From Pseudomonadota bacterium (GTDB lineage: Bacteria; Pseudomonadota; Alphaproteobacteria; Sphingomonadales; Sphingomonadaceae): a DNA stretch of 64,000 nucleotides. The translations under genes were made by a program, and so were the position numbers. The notes under the pieces were generated by a model that was not told where the DNA came from, searched no databases, and saw only the letters and a list, made by a program, of their open reading frames with translations. The DNA lies in the NCBI GenBank assembly GCA_023400405.1, contig JAEXFD010000013.1, forward strand, positions 62,001-126,000, in the 5' to 3' direction. This document shows, piece by piece, positions 1 to 7,619 of the stretch (positions are counted from its first letter, which is position 1; every line of letters starts with the position of its first letter).

Positions 1-1
1 C

Positions 2-355
2 GAAAGCGCCGCGGCGCCGTCGCCCGCCCCCGAAAGGGCCGTCCCGGCCGGCGACATCGCGCAGCAAATCGAGGAGGTGCTCGATCGCTGGGTCCGCCCG
101 CTGCTCGCGGCGGACGGCGGCGATGTGGTGCTGATCGGCTTCGATCCGGCCGACGGCACCGCGACGGTGCGCATGGAAGGAGCCTGCGGCGGTTGCCCGT
201 CGGGGGCGATCACGCTCAAGCGCGGCATCGAACAGTCGATCCGGCGCTGGGTGCCCGAAGTCTCGCGCGTCGTCGCCGCAGCCGAGGAATCCCCGACAGC
301 AGATCCCAAGGCGCGCTTTCGCAGCTGGGTCGCGGCCAAATGGGGACGCGGTTAG
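2..355 (+). CDS. NifU C-terminal domain protein (5' end outside window)
   Basis: The frame is open from base 2, so the N-terminus lies outside the window; an internal GTG at 77 is probably not the true start. A Pro/Ala-rich linker leads into a domain with the motif CGGCPSG, the CxxC of the NifU C-terminal domain that holds or passes on Fe-S clusters. The last 25 residues are a charged tail. The gene ends 7 bp before the convergent fixJ stop. It may help mature an Fe-S protein of the respiratory cluster, but that role is inferred from position only. Confidence 0.85.
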   Translation, partial: ESAAAPSPAPERAVPAGDIAQQIEEVLDRWVRPLLAADGGDVVLIGFDPADGTATVRMEGACGGCPSGAITLKRGIEQSIRRWVPEVSRVVAAAEESPTADPKARFRSWVAAKWGRG

Positions 356-361
356 AGCGGC

Positions 362-973
362 TCAGGCGAGCTTGGCGATCATCACCATGCGTACCAGCTC
401 GGAAAGTGTCCGGGCGCTCATCTTGGTCATCACGTTGGCGCGATAGACTTCGACGGTGCGCGCGCTGATATCGAGGTCATAGGCGATCACCTTGTTCGCC
501 TTGCCTTCGATCAGCCCCTCCATCACTTCGCGCTCCCGGCCCGAAAGGGTCGCCAATCGCTTGTGGATCGCGTCGCGCTCCTGCTCGATCTCGCCGCGGC
601 TCTGCTGTCGTGCCAGCGCGGCACGCACCGCGAGCAGGATCGCTTCGTCGCTGAACGGCTTTTCGATGAAGTCGGAGACTCCGGCATGCAGCGCCTGGAT
701 CGCCATCGGCACATCAGCATGGCCGGTGATGACGATCACGGGATCGGGCACCCCCATCTCGCGGAGTCGTGCGACGAGATCCAACCCGCTCATCTCTGGC
801 ATGCGCACGTCGGTGATGATGCAGCCATGGGCCATGTCCGGCACAGCCTTCAGGAACTGGACCGCCGACTCATAGGTCTTTGCCTCGATCTCCGAACATT
901 CGAGCAGGAAGGCGAGCGAGCTGCGGACGCCTTCGTCGTCATCGACCACATGCACGACCGGCTCATTCGCCAT
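362..973 (-). CDS. fixJ: FixJ-type response regulator
   Basis: The 203-residue protein has an N-terminal receiver (acidic DDD at 11-13, phospho-acceptor Asp55 in ITDVRMPE, Lys near 105) and a C-terminal LuxR/NarL-type helix-turn-helix (about 140-200). It overlaps the 3' end of fixL by 11 bp, so the two are co-translated. FixJ normally activates fixK/fnr-type genes under low oxygen after phosphorylation by FixL. Here likely targets are the adjacent fnr-like gene and the oxidase and nitrite reductase genes. The family call is firm; the targets are inferred. Confidence 0.93.
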   Translation of the reverse strand: MANEPVVHVVDDDEGVRSSLAFLLECSEIEAKTYESAVQFLKAVPDMAHGCIITDVRMPEMSGLDLVARLREMGVPDPVIVITGHADVPMAIQALHAGVSDFIEKPFSDEAILLAVRAALARQQSRGEIEQERDAIHKRLATLSGREREVMEGLIEGKANKVIAYDLDISARTVEVYRANVMTKMSARTLSELVRMVMIAKLA

Positions 974-2561
974 GATAGAGATCCTCCTTGCTCACCCGCG
1001 GCACCGTGAAGCGGAAGACGGCGCCGCCCCCTGGATTGGCCTCGGCCCAGATTCGGCCACCATGGGCTTCCACGATCGTGCGACAGATGGAAAGCCCCAC
1101 GCCCATGCCGGTGCGCTTGGTCGTGATGAAAGGCTGGAAGAGCTGATCGGCCACATCCTCGCGGATGCCGGGTCCGGTATCGGCGACGAGCACCAGCGCC
1201 ATCTCGTTCGCCTCGGGCGTGACGCGCACGATGAGTTCGCGGCGATCGCTCTCGATCATGGCGTCGATCGCGTTGCGGATCAGGTTCAGGATCACCTGCT
1301 GGACCTGCACCTTGTCGACCAGCACCAGATCGACCTGCGGACTCACTTCGATCCGCACCCGGACGCCATGTTCCTTGGCCCCTACCAGCGCCAGCGCGCT
1401 GGCTTCCTCGATCAGCTTGGGCAGGCTCTCCACGCGCCGTTCGGTTTCGCCGCGCGAGACGAAGTCGCGCAGCCGCCGGATGATCTCGCCGGCGCGCAGC
1501 GCCTCGCTGGCAGCCCGCTCCACGGCGTCGGCGACCTTGTCCTGCGGCACCTGGTCGCGTTTGAGCAGCATTCGACTTCCCGACAGGTAATTCCCGATCG
1601 CGCTCAGCGGTTGGTTGAGCTCGTGCGCCAGCGCCGAGGCCATTTCGCCCAGAGCGGTGAGCCGCGAGACATGGACCAGTTCGCTCTGCAACTCCTGTAG
1701 CCGCGTCTCGGTCCGCTGGCGCTCGGTGAGGTCGCGAACGAAGCCGGTGAAGAAGCGGCCTTCCGCGAGCCGCATCTCGCCGACTGCGAGCTCCATCGGA
1801 AAGGTCGAGCCATCCTTGCGCTCGCCGACCACGACGCGGCCGACACCGATGATCCGCCGCTCGCCCATCTGGTAATAGCGTTTGAGATAGCCGTCATGCG
1901 CCTCGCGATAGGGGGGCGGCATCAGCATGTTGACATTGCGGCCGGTGACTTCCTCCGCGCTCCAGCCGAACTGGCGTTCGGCCGTGTCGCTGAAATCGCG
2001 GATCAGCCCGGCCTCGTCGATCACGATCATTGCGTCCGGCACGGTCTGCAGGATCGAACTCAGGTGCGCCTCGCGCTCGCTGAGTTCGCGCCGAACAGCC
2101 GCCTCACGTCCGCGTGCGTGCTTCAGCCAGCCGCCACCAAAGGCGATGACGCCGCCGATCGCCAGGAACACGCTTGCCGCTACCCAGTCGCCGAACAGCA
2201 GCTCGCCGGTCAAGGCATCGGCGGTGACGCCTGCGAGCGCTCCGAGTGCGGCGGCCAGCATCGCCGGCCAAAAGCCGGCAAAGGCGGCCGCGACGACGCC
2301 AGGAACGAAGAAGATGAACGTGGCGCGCTTGTGCAGCAGCGGGTCGAGCCCCAGCCGGGCGGCGAAGCCCAGGCCAATCACCGCCAGCCCGATCGCGAGG
2401 GCCGAGGCGGCGCTGATCCGCGTCGCGCGCGGCACCGGCCCGGGCCCCTTCAGCGTCGGGCGAAAGGCCGGGTTTGCGCTCTGCTCGCCTCCGGTGCGTA
2501 CCCTAGGATGAAGACCCAAATTTCCGCTCCCGCCCGCGCCGCCTAGACCGCTACGCGACAC
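963..2561 (-). CDS. fixL: FixL-type oxygen-sensing histidine kinase
   Basis: The N-terminus (about 48-145) has four hydrophobic segments like the KdpD/DUF4118 membrane region. A PAS domain follows (about 160-280) with the FixL haem signature: His222 in REAHDGYL, the IIGVGRVV strand with its Arg, and RKDGSTFPMEL. The HisKA box carries His313 in ALAHELNQPLS, and the HATPase_c N, G1 and G2 boxes lie near 430-510. It should bind haem and phosphorylate FixJ when oxygen falls. The open frame begins at a GTG (2561); a downstream GTG near residue 43 is also possible. It is divergent from the alternative oxidase, with a 41-bp gap. Confidence 0.92.
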   Translation of the reverse strand: MSRSGLGGAGGSGNLGLHPRVRTGGEQSANPAFRPTLKGPGPVPRATRISAASALAIGLAVIGLGFAARLGLDPLLHKRATFIFFVPGVVAAAFAGFWPAMLAAALGALAGVTADALTGELLFGDWVAASVFLAIGGVIAFGGGWLKHARGREAAVRRELSEREAHLSSILQTVPDAMIVIDEAGLIRDFSDTAERQFGWSAEEVTGRNVNMLMPPPYREAHDGYLKRYYQMGERRIIGVGRVVVGERKDGSTFPMELAVGEMRLAEGRFFTGFVRDLTERQRTETRLQELQSELVHVSRLTALGEMASALAHELNQPLSAIGNYLSGSRMLLKRDQVPQDKVADAVERAASEALRAGEIIRRLRDFVSRGETERRVESLPKLIEEASALALVGAKEHGVRVRIEVSPQVDLVLVDKVQVQQVILNLIRNAIDAMIESDRRELIVRVTPEANEMALVLVADTGPGIREDVADQLFQPFITTKRTGMGVGLSICRTIVEAHGGRIWAEANPGGGAVFRFTVPRVSKEDLYHGE

Positions 2562-2575
2562 TTGCCGTGCTTCAA
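2562..2575. promoter_or_regulatory. FNR/FixK-like box between fixL and aox
   Basis: TTGCCGTGCTTCAA matches the FNR/FixK consensus TTGAT-N4-ATCAA at 7 of 10 half-site bases. It sits inside a wider dyad, CACTTG...CAAGTG (2559-2578). It lies in the 41-bp gap between the divergent fixL and alternative oxidase genes, about 28 bp before the oxidase start. That is closer than usual for activation, so it could be a repressor or shared site. Confidence 0.4.
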
Positions 2576-2602
2576 GTGCCGTAGCGAAAAGGCGATTTCA
2601 AC

Positions 2603-3292
2603 ATGACAGCTCCCCAAATCGATCTCACCGTTCATCACGCGCCGCGTGATCTTTCGGACCGCGTCGCGCTGGGCTTCACCAAGACGCTGCGTTGGATCGC
2701 CGATACCTTCTTCGCCGAGCGCTACGGCCATCGCGCCGTGGTGCTCGAGACCGTCGCCGCGGTGCCAGGCATGGTGGGGGCGACGATCACCCATCTCAAA
2801 TGCCTGCGTCGGATGTGCGACGATCGCGGCTGGATTAAGACGCTGATGGACGAGGCGGAAAACGAGCGGATGCACCTGATGACCTTCGTGGAAGTGTGCA
2901 AGCCGACCTGGTACGAGCGAGCAGTGATCATCGGCGTGCAATGGGTGTTCTATCTCGCCTTCTTCGCGCTTTACCTCATTAGCTCGAAGACGGCTCACCG
3001 CGTCGTTGGCTATTTCGAGGAAGAGGCGGTGATCAGCTATACCCATTATCTCGCCGAAATTGAGGAGGGCCGCTCCGCCAATGTCGCTGCACCGGCAATC
3101 GCACGGGGCTATTGGGGGCTCGACGAGGCCGCGACGCTGCGCGACGTCGTGTTGGTCGTGCGTGCCGACGAGGCGCATCATCGCGACGTCAACCACGGCT
3201 ATGCCAACGTGCTGGCCGGCCAGCCTGAGGGGGCGATCGCGCCCTGTCCGCCCCATGTCGCGCTCGAACCCGCCTGGAAGCAGGCGGCTTGA
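2603..3292 (+). CDS. aox: Alternative oxidase (cyanide-insensitive ubiquinol oxidase)
   Basis: The 229-residue protein has all di-iron ligands of the alternative oxidase family: Glu49 in LET, Glu88 and His91 in NERMH, Glu140 in the FEEEA motif, and Glu190 with His193 in RADEAHHRD. Hydrophobic stretches near 50-65 and 107-127 fit the monotopic membrane-bound fold. The enzyme reduces oxygen to water with ubiquinol and does not pump protons. Plant and other AOX enzymes resist cyanide and NO. Its place beside FixLJ, Fnr and NirK suggests a bypass oxidase used while nitrite reduction makes NO. The role is inferred; the family is clear. Confidence 0.95.
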   Translation: MTAPQIDLTVHHAPRDLSDRVALGFTKTLRWIADTFFAERYGHRAVVLETVAAVPGMVGATITHLKCLRRMCDDRGWIKTLMDEAENERMHLMTFVEVCKPTWYERAVIIGVQWVFYLAFFALYLISSKTAHRVVGYFEEEAVISYTHYLAEIEEGRSANVAAPAIARGYWGLDEAATLRDVVLVVRADEAHHRDVNHGYANVLAGQPEGAIAPCPPHVALEPAWKQAA

Positions 3293-3339
3293 TCCGGAAC
3301 GGCGGCGGGCGCGATCCCGCCGCCGACCGGAGCCCGTCC

Positions 3340-3717
3340 ATGGCGCGCCCCTCCATCCTTCTCGTCGATGACGATCCCGCCGTCCGCTCCTCGATTGCCT
3401 TTGCCCTGGGCGTCGAGGGGTTCGACGTCGCGGCATTCGAAAGTGCCGAGGCGCTGCTCGCCGACGATCCCGGTGCGGCGCATGCCTGTCTTGTGCTCGA
3501 TCATCGCCTGCCGGGGCTCGACGGGCTGACGCTGCTCGCCCAGCTCCAAGCGCGCGGCGACGACGCCCCGGCGATCATCATCACCAGCAACGTCTCGCAG
3601 GGCCTGCGTCAGCGGGTCCGCGAATCCGGCGCGCAGCTCGTCGAAAAGCCGCTGCTCAGCGACGCGCTCGCCGCGGCGGTGCGCGCGATCGTCGCGCGAG
3701 GGGAGGCGATGCAATGA
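3340..3717 (+). CDS. Single-domain response regulator
   Basis: The 125-residue protein is a receiver domain with no output domain. It has the acidic pocket Asp10-Asp12, phospho-acceptor Asp54 in LVLDHRLPGLDG, Thr/Ser at 82-83 and Lys103 in VEKPL. The ATG at 3340 is preferred over an in-frame TTG at 3289 that overlaps the oxidase stop. It follows the oxidase by 47 bp and is probably co-transcribed. It resembles FixJ-type receivers and could compete for phosphate from FixL, but no partner can be proven from sequence. Confidence 0.85.
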   Translation: MARPSILLVDDDPAVRSSIAFALGVEGFDVAAFESAEALLADDPGAAHACLVLDHRLPGLDGLTLLAQLQARGDDAPAIIITSNVSQGLRQRVRESGAQLVEKPLLSDALAAAVRAIVARGEAMQ

Positions 3718-3725
3718 CCGAGGCA

Positions 3726-4223
3726 TCATGGCGCGGGGAACAGTTCTGTCGCGGACCGGGCCTCGAGATTGCCGCAGGAGCAGCCGGCAGCCTTGCTGAA
3801 CCGGGTGCCGCGCTCCGGATCGACGATCGACAGATGGTTGCGCAGCGCCTGGATGCTTTCCGCCGGCGGCGCGCCACAGTCGATCACCTGGCGGATCGCG
3901 TCGCAGCCTTGCGTCACCGTGGCGGCCTCGAGGGTGATCGCCAGCTGCGCACGGCCGGGCGCAGTATGGCTCATTTCCATCGTCCAGAAATTGTCGACCA
4001 GCATCACCCGGCCCAGCCGCTTCCAAGGCTCGACCCGGTAGCCGGCCAGCCCGACGATGCCGCCATGCGGCGCTCGCAGGCCCAACAGGGCACCGGGCTC
4101 AGCCCGGCCGCTCACGAAGCGCGCCCACAGCTCCGCTGGCACTTCGGGCGCCAGTGTGCGCACCAGTACATAGGCCTCCTCGGCCTGTTCGGCACCGATG
4201 GCGATGACCGTGAATTGCGACAT
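3726..4223 (-). CDS. GNAT-like small protein
   Basis: This is a 165-residue protein whose strand-helix pattern (TVIAIG then a helix, GIVGLAGYRVEPWKRLGRVMLVDNFWT, then a helix) suggests a degenerate GNAT acetyltransferase fold. I see no clear acetyl-CoA loop. The C-terminus has a CSCG motif. It is transcribed divergently from the fnr-like gene and converges on the response regulator 9 bp away. The coding call is good on frame length and composition; the function is uncertain. Confidence 0.65.
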   Translation of the reverse strand: MSQFTVIAIGAEQAEEAYVLVRTLAPEVPAELWARFVSGRAEPGALLGLRAPHGGIVGLAGYRVEPWKRLGRVMLVDNFWTMEMSHTAPGRAQLAITLEAATVTQGCDAIRQVIDCGAPPAESIQALRNHLSIVDPERGTRFSKAAGCSCGNLEARSATELFPAP

Positions 4224-4320
4224 TCGGCGCCTCCTTATGCTGGGGCCATGCCGTTTCTAGGCCAGCGCGACGCCCGCGCCTTGACCTGCCTCACTTTCGA
4301 TCTTGGCCGGGAGGAAGCTC

Positions 4321-5049
4321 ATGTACGTCCGTAACCTGGCCGCGGCCGATCCTGATCTCGCCGACGAGCATCCGTGCAGCGGCTGCCCGGTGCGCCAATT
4401 CGCGGTCTGCAACGCGCTGACGCAAGTGGAGCTCGCCGATTACCGCCAGTCGGGGGTCGGCCGCCGGCTCGCAGAGGGGGAGGCGTTGTGCTGGCAGGGC
4501 GACGCGGCGACCCACGTCTATTCGGTGGTGCGCGGCACGCTGCGCCTGTCGAAATTGCTCGCCGATGGGCGGCGCCAGGTCACCGGCTTCGCCTTTCCCG
4601 GCGACTTTCTCGGCGTGACCATGGAGGACGAACACCCTTTCACGGCCGAAGCGGTTTCCGACGTCGAACTCTGCCAGTTCAGCCGTGCGCGGTTCGATAG
4701 TTTCGTCGAAGCCCACCCGCACATGGAGCGGCGGCTCTATTCGGCCGCCGCGCGTGAGCTTTCGGCGGCGCGCGAGCAGCTTGTCCTGCTCGGCCGCAAG
4801 ACCGCGGCTGAACGGCTTGCCAGCTTCCTGCTCCAGATGGCCCAGAAGGGCGAGCGGCCGGCGGATCCCCAGGCCTGCGCAACGCTGCCGATGTCGCGCA
4901 GCGACATTGCCGATTATCTCGGCCTTCGTATCGAGACGATCAGCCGCGAGATCGGTGCGCTCAAGGCCAGCGGCCTGGTCCGCATGACCGGTACCCACGA
5001 ATTCCGCATTCTCGATCGCGCCGGGCTCGAACGTCGCGCCGCCGGATGA
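4321..5049 (+). CDS. Fnr/FnrL-type oxygen-responsive transcription factor
   Basis: The 242-residue Crp/Fnr regulator has an N-terminal Cys cluster (Cys19, Cys22 and Cys30, spacing Cx2Cx7C) and Cys118. This is the four-ligand pattern of alphaproteobacterial FnrL/FnrN proteins that bind an oxygen-labile 4Fe-4S cluster. A cNMP-like beta-roll (about 35-145) and a winged helix-turn-helix follow, with recognition helix residues ETISRE matching FNR. The ATG at 4321 is preferred over an upstream TTG (4303) because GGAGG lies 7 bp before it. nirK starts 112 bp downstream with two FNR-like boxes in the gap, so it probably controls nirK directly. Confidence 0.94.
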   Translation: MYVRNLAAADPDLADEHPCSGCPVRQFAVCNALTQVELADYRQSGVGRRLAEGEALCWQGDAATHVYSVVRGTLRLSKLLADGRRQVTGFAFPGDFLGVTMEDEHPFTAEAVSDVELCQFSRARFDSFVEAHPHMERRLYSAAARELSAAREQLVLLGRKTAAERLASFLLQMAQKGERPADPQACATLPMSRSDIADYLGLRIETISREIGALKASGLVRMTGTHEFRILDRAGLERRAAG

Positions 5050-5050
5050 C

Positions 5051-5064
5051 GTGATCCAGGTCAA
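5051..5064. promoter_or_regulatory. Upstream FNR-like box of nirK
   Basis: GTGATCCAGGTCAA matches TTGAT-N4-ATCAA at 8 of 10 half-site positions. It begins two bases after the fnr stop codon and lies about 100 bp before the nirK start. That suits an activator site if the promoter starts near 5095-5105. Confidence 0.5.
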
Positions 5065-5087
5065 TTTCGCGGGCCCGGCCGGCGCAA

Positions 5088-5101
5088 TTGATCGGGCGCA
5101 A
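5088..5101. promoter_or_regulatory. Proximal FNR-like box of nirK
   Basis: TTGATCGGGCGCAA has a perfect left half-site and a 3-of-5 right half-site. It lies 61 bp before the nirK ATG, a position fitting class II activation with the transcript starting near 5135. Paired with the box at 5051 it suggests FNR control of nirK. Confidence 0.5.
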
Positions 5102-5161
5102 CCCGCCTTTGCCTAAGATGCCTAGCGAGGTTCCAGGCAACTGAAGAAAGGGTTTGGTCGA

Positions 5162-6250
5162 ATGTCACGCAATATCATCTGGCTCGCCGCCGGCGTCGCG
5201 CTCGCCGCGCTCGCGGCGCCCGCATCCGCCGCGTCATGGAAGGATCATGCAGGCCACGCCGGCGCTGCGGCAGCGGCTGCGGCTGCGGCGAGCACCCCGG
5301 CGCCCGCTCCGGCCGAGATCTCGCGCTCGGTCACCGATCTGCCGCCGCCGATCGCTCGCCGCAATCCCGAGACGGTGCGCGTCAATCTCGACACCACCGA
5401 AGTCACCGGGACGCTCGATGACGGCACGACCTATCGCTACTGGACCTTCAATGGGAAGGTGCCGGGACCGTTCGTCCGCGTCCGGGTCGGCGACACTGTC
5501 GAAGTGACGCTGCACAACGGCGCCGATTCGACGATGATGCACAACGTCGATTTCCACGCCGTCACGGGCCCCGGCGGCGGGGCGGTGGCGACGATGGCCG
5601 GCCCGGGCGAGAGCAAAGGCTTTACCTTCAGGGCGCTGAACCCCGGCCTCTACGTCTATCACTGCGCGACGCCGATGGTGTCGCAGCATATCGCCAATGG
5701 CATGTACGGCCTTATCCTGGTCGAGCCGGCCGACGGGCTGCCGAAGGTGGATCGCGAATTCTACGTCATGCAGGGCGAGATCTATACCGATCAGCCCTAT
5801 GGCACCAAGGGCGAGCTCAACGAGAGCATCGACAAGCTGCTCGCCGAAACGCCGGAATATTATGTGTTCAACGGCGCGGCCGAGGCGCTGGCCAAGCATC
5901 CGCTCCAGGCCAAGACCGGCGAGACGGTGCGTATCTTCTTCGGAGTCGGCGGCCCCAATAAGACCTCGAGCTTTCACGTCATCGGCGAGATCTTCGATCG
6001 GGTCTGGCCGCTCGCCTCGATCACCTCGGCACCGATGACCGACGTGCAGACGATCACCGTCCCGCCCGGCGGCGCGGCGATGACCGAGTTCAAGCTGGAA
6101 GTGCCGGGCAAGTTCGTGCTGGTCGATCATGCGCTGTCGCGGATGGAGCGCGGGCTCAAGGGGCTGCTGGTCGTGGAGGGCGAACCCCGTCCGGACCTCT
6201 TCAAGCCGCACCAGCCCGCCGATCCCAAGGCCAAGACCGGCCACGAATAA
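5162..6250 (+). CDS. nirK: Copper-containing nitrite reductase, AniA-like (NirK)
   Basis: This periplasmic enzyme reduces nitrite to NO. The 362-residue protein has a signal peptide (1-23), an Ala/Pro-rich linker (about 30-55) and two cupredoxin domains. Type 1 copper ligands are His127, Cys168, His176 and Met181. Type 2 ligands are His132, His167 and His323, with catalytic Asp130 and His282. The Cys-x7-His spacing and the NGMYGLILVEP block resemble class II (AniA/Hyphomicrobium-type) enzymes, not class I. A strong hairpin terminator follows. Pseudoazurin, encoded convergently, is the likely electron donor. Confidence 0.96.
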   Translation: MSRNIIWLAAGVALAALAAPASAASWKDHAGHAGAAAAAAAAASTPAPAPAEISRSVTDLPPPIARRNPETVRVNLDTTEVTGTLDDGTTYRYWTFNGKVPGPFVRVRVGDTVEVTLHNGADSTMMHNVDFHAVTGPGGGAVATMAGPGESKGFTFRALNPGLYVYHCATPMVSQHIANGMYGLILVEPADGLPKVDREFYVMQGEIYTDQPYGTKGELNESIDKLLAETPEYYVFNGAAEALAKHPLQAKTGETVRIFFGVGGPNKTSSFHVIGEIFDRVWPLASITSAPMTDVQTITVPPGGAAMTEFKLEVPGKFVLVDHALSRMERGLKGLLVVEGEPRPDLFKPHQPADPKAKTGHE

Positions 6251-6277
6251 GCGGGCGTCGTCCCCACGGCCCGAAGG

Positions 6278-6313
6278 GAGCGGCAGCGGCACGCCCGCTG
6301 CCGCTCTACTTTT
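6278..6313 (+). terminator. Terminator after nirK
   Basis: An 11-bp perfect stem (GAGCGGCAGCG at 6278-6288 and its complement at 6296-6306) with a 7-base loop is followed by TACTTTT. It lies 28 bp after the nirK stop. Confidence 0.8.
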
Positions 6314-6335
6314 GTCCCCGGACCGCAGGCGGACC

Positions 6336-6367
6336 AAGAAAAAGGGCGCCGGCGAAGCGGCGCCCTT
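6336..6367 (-). terminator. Terminator after pseudoazurin
   Basis: A 10-bp stem (AAGGGCGCCG at 6342-6351 with its complement at 6358-6367) is followed, on the minus strand, by TTTTCTT. It sits 28 bp beyond the pseudoazurin stop and insulates it from nirK. Confidence 0.8.
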
Positions 6368-6394
6368 CTGGCTGCGCGGGGAAAAGCCGCGGGG

Positions 6395-6859
6395 TCAGTG
6401 AATGGTGGCGAGCAGGCCGTTCATCACTTGTTTCGCGCGGCCGGGCAGGCTTACCGCCTTCGCCTGGGCGAGGTTGACCGGGCTGCCGACTATAACCAAG
6501 CCGACCATCCCCATGCTGAAATGCGGGTTGCACTTGAAGCCATAGACGCCCGGCTTGGTGAAGGTGACGGTGATCGGCTTGCTCATCGTCCCCTTGAACG
6601 GGACGGCGCCGGCCGGGGCCATGCCGGGGATGCTCTCGGCGTCATGGCCCATGTCCGCGGGCACGAAGGTGACGCTGTCGCCCGGCTTGATGCGCAGGAT
6701 GTTCGATTCGAACACCATCATGCCGCCGCCGCTGCCCTTGTTGAGCATCTTCACCGTATAGTTCTTGCCGGCCGGCGCCGGGCCGAAGCCGATGGCCGCG
6801 GCGGGTGCCGCCATCGCCAGTGCCGCCGCAGCAGCGATCATTGTCGTCGGAATACGCAT
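6395..6859 (-). CDS. Pseudoazurin (blue copper electron carrier)
   Basis: The 154-residue protein has a signal peptide (1-22, cleavage near AAA-IG). Its cupredoxin domain has the four copper ligands of the pseudoazurin family: His72 in MGHDAES, then Cys110, His113 and Met118 in KCNPHFSMGM. In known denitrifiers this protein passes electrons from the bc1 complex to NirK in the periplasm. The convergent arrangement with nirK, each with its own terminator, supports that role here. An FNR-like dyad lies about 115 bp upstream. Confidence 0.95.
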   Translation of the reverse strand: MRIPTTMIAAAAALAMAAPAAAIGFGPAPAGKNYTVKMLNKGSGGGMMVFESNILRIKPGDSVTFVPADMGHDAESIPGMAPAGAVPFKGTMSKPITVTFTKPGVYGFKCNPHFSMGMVGLVIVGSPVNLAQAKAVSLPGRAKQVMNGLLATIH

Positions 6860-6972
6860 GGGAGACCTCCATTCATCGTCGGTCGGGCGCTTGCCCGGTC
6901 GCCGATCCGGACTACGCGCCGCCCGATTGCGCCGCGATGAGATGCCTCAAAAAGTGCAGCCGGAGCATCGGT

Positions 6973-6986
6973 TTGCGCGAAGTCAA
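6973..6986. promoter_or_regulatory. FNR-like box upstream of pseudoazurin
   Basis: TTGCGCGAAGTCAA matches the FNR consensus at 7 of 10 half-site bases and lies about 115 bp before the pseudoazurin start on the minus strand. It is weaker than the nirK sites. Confidence 0.35.
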
Positions 6987-7019
6987 CGGCACGCGAAATC
7001 GCTCGGTGCACATGCAGAA

Positions 7020-7033
7020 ATGATGTGGATCAC
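7020..7033. promoter_or_regulatory. FNR-like box before the copper-uptake genes
   Basis: ATGATGTGGATCAC matches TTGAT-N4-ATCAA at 8 of 10 half-site bases. It lies 67 bp before the start at 7101. It would put the copper receptor operon under the same oxygen control as nirK and pseudoazurin. Confidence 0.45.
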
Positions 7034-7100
7034 TGCTTCACCCCTCGGGCGGTGCCAGATCAGGGGCGCAGACAATCTGGTCCGCGATCGGAGACGAGCG

Positions 7101-7520
7101 ATGCGCGCCGCGGGACGCACCGAAGGGCTGAATGTCGCCTTCTGGCTGGCAAGCCTTTCGCTGTTGCTGCGCGCATTGCTCCCGGGCGGCGTGATGCTCG
7201 CGCCGGCCGATCGCGGCTGGGGCGCGACCATGGTGCTATGCCCCGGCACGATGCCGATGGTGAACGCCGCGGCCGTCCAACACACGCGCCATGCCGATGC
7301 CGAAAAGCCGGCTCCCGCGCCGCGCGGCGCCGATCCGGGCACCTGCCTGTTCGCCGGTCTCGCCGCGCCGCATCTGGCACCGGCGCCCGCGCCCGAGCCG
7401 TTCCGGCGCCAATGGTCGGCGACCGATCCGATCGAGGCGCGGCCCGTCGGCCGGTCGCCCGCGATGGGCATGCCGGCGCCGCCCCCGCCGAGTCAGGGTC
7501 CGCCTCGGGCCTTCGCCTGA
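7101..7520 (+). CDS. DUF2946-like small secreted or membrane protein, copper context
   Basis: The 139-residue frame has one N-terminal hydrophobic segment (about 13-33). It then has the pattern C-PGTMPM, several His residues and C-LFAGLAAPHLAP, resembling the DUF2946 family found beside copper receptors and efflux genes. The ATG at 7101 is chosen because earlier frame extensions run through the FNR-like box. The gene precedes an OprC-like TonB receptor by 99 bp. A role in copper handling in the periplasm is inferred from context. Confidence 0.6.
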   Translation: MRAAGRTEGLNVAFWLASLSLLLRALLPGGVMLAPADRGWGATMVLCPGTMPMVNAAAVQHTRHADAEKPAPAPRGADPGTCLFAGLAAPHLAPAPAPEPFRRQWSATDPIEARPVGRSPAMGMPAPPPPSQGPPRAFA

Positions 7521-7619
7521 GACTCGCCACCCGCAACGAGTTCCAACGGGCCGCTCTGCGCCGCTCGGTTCGTGCACCCTGACTTCGCGACGCCCGGCGC
7601 CGCCATTTCGAGATGATCC

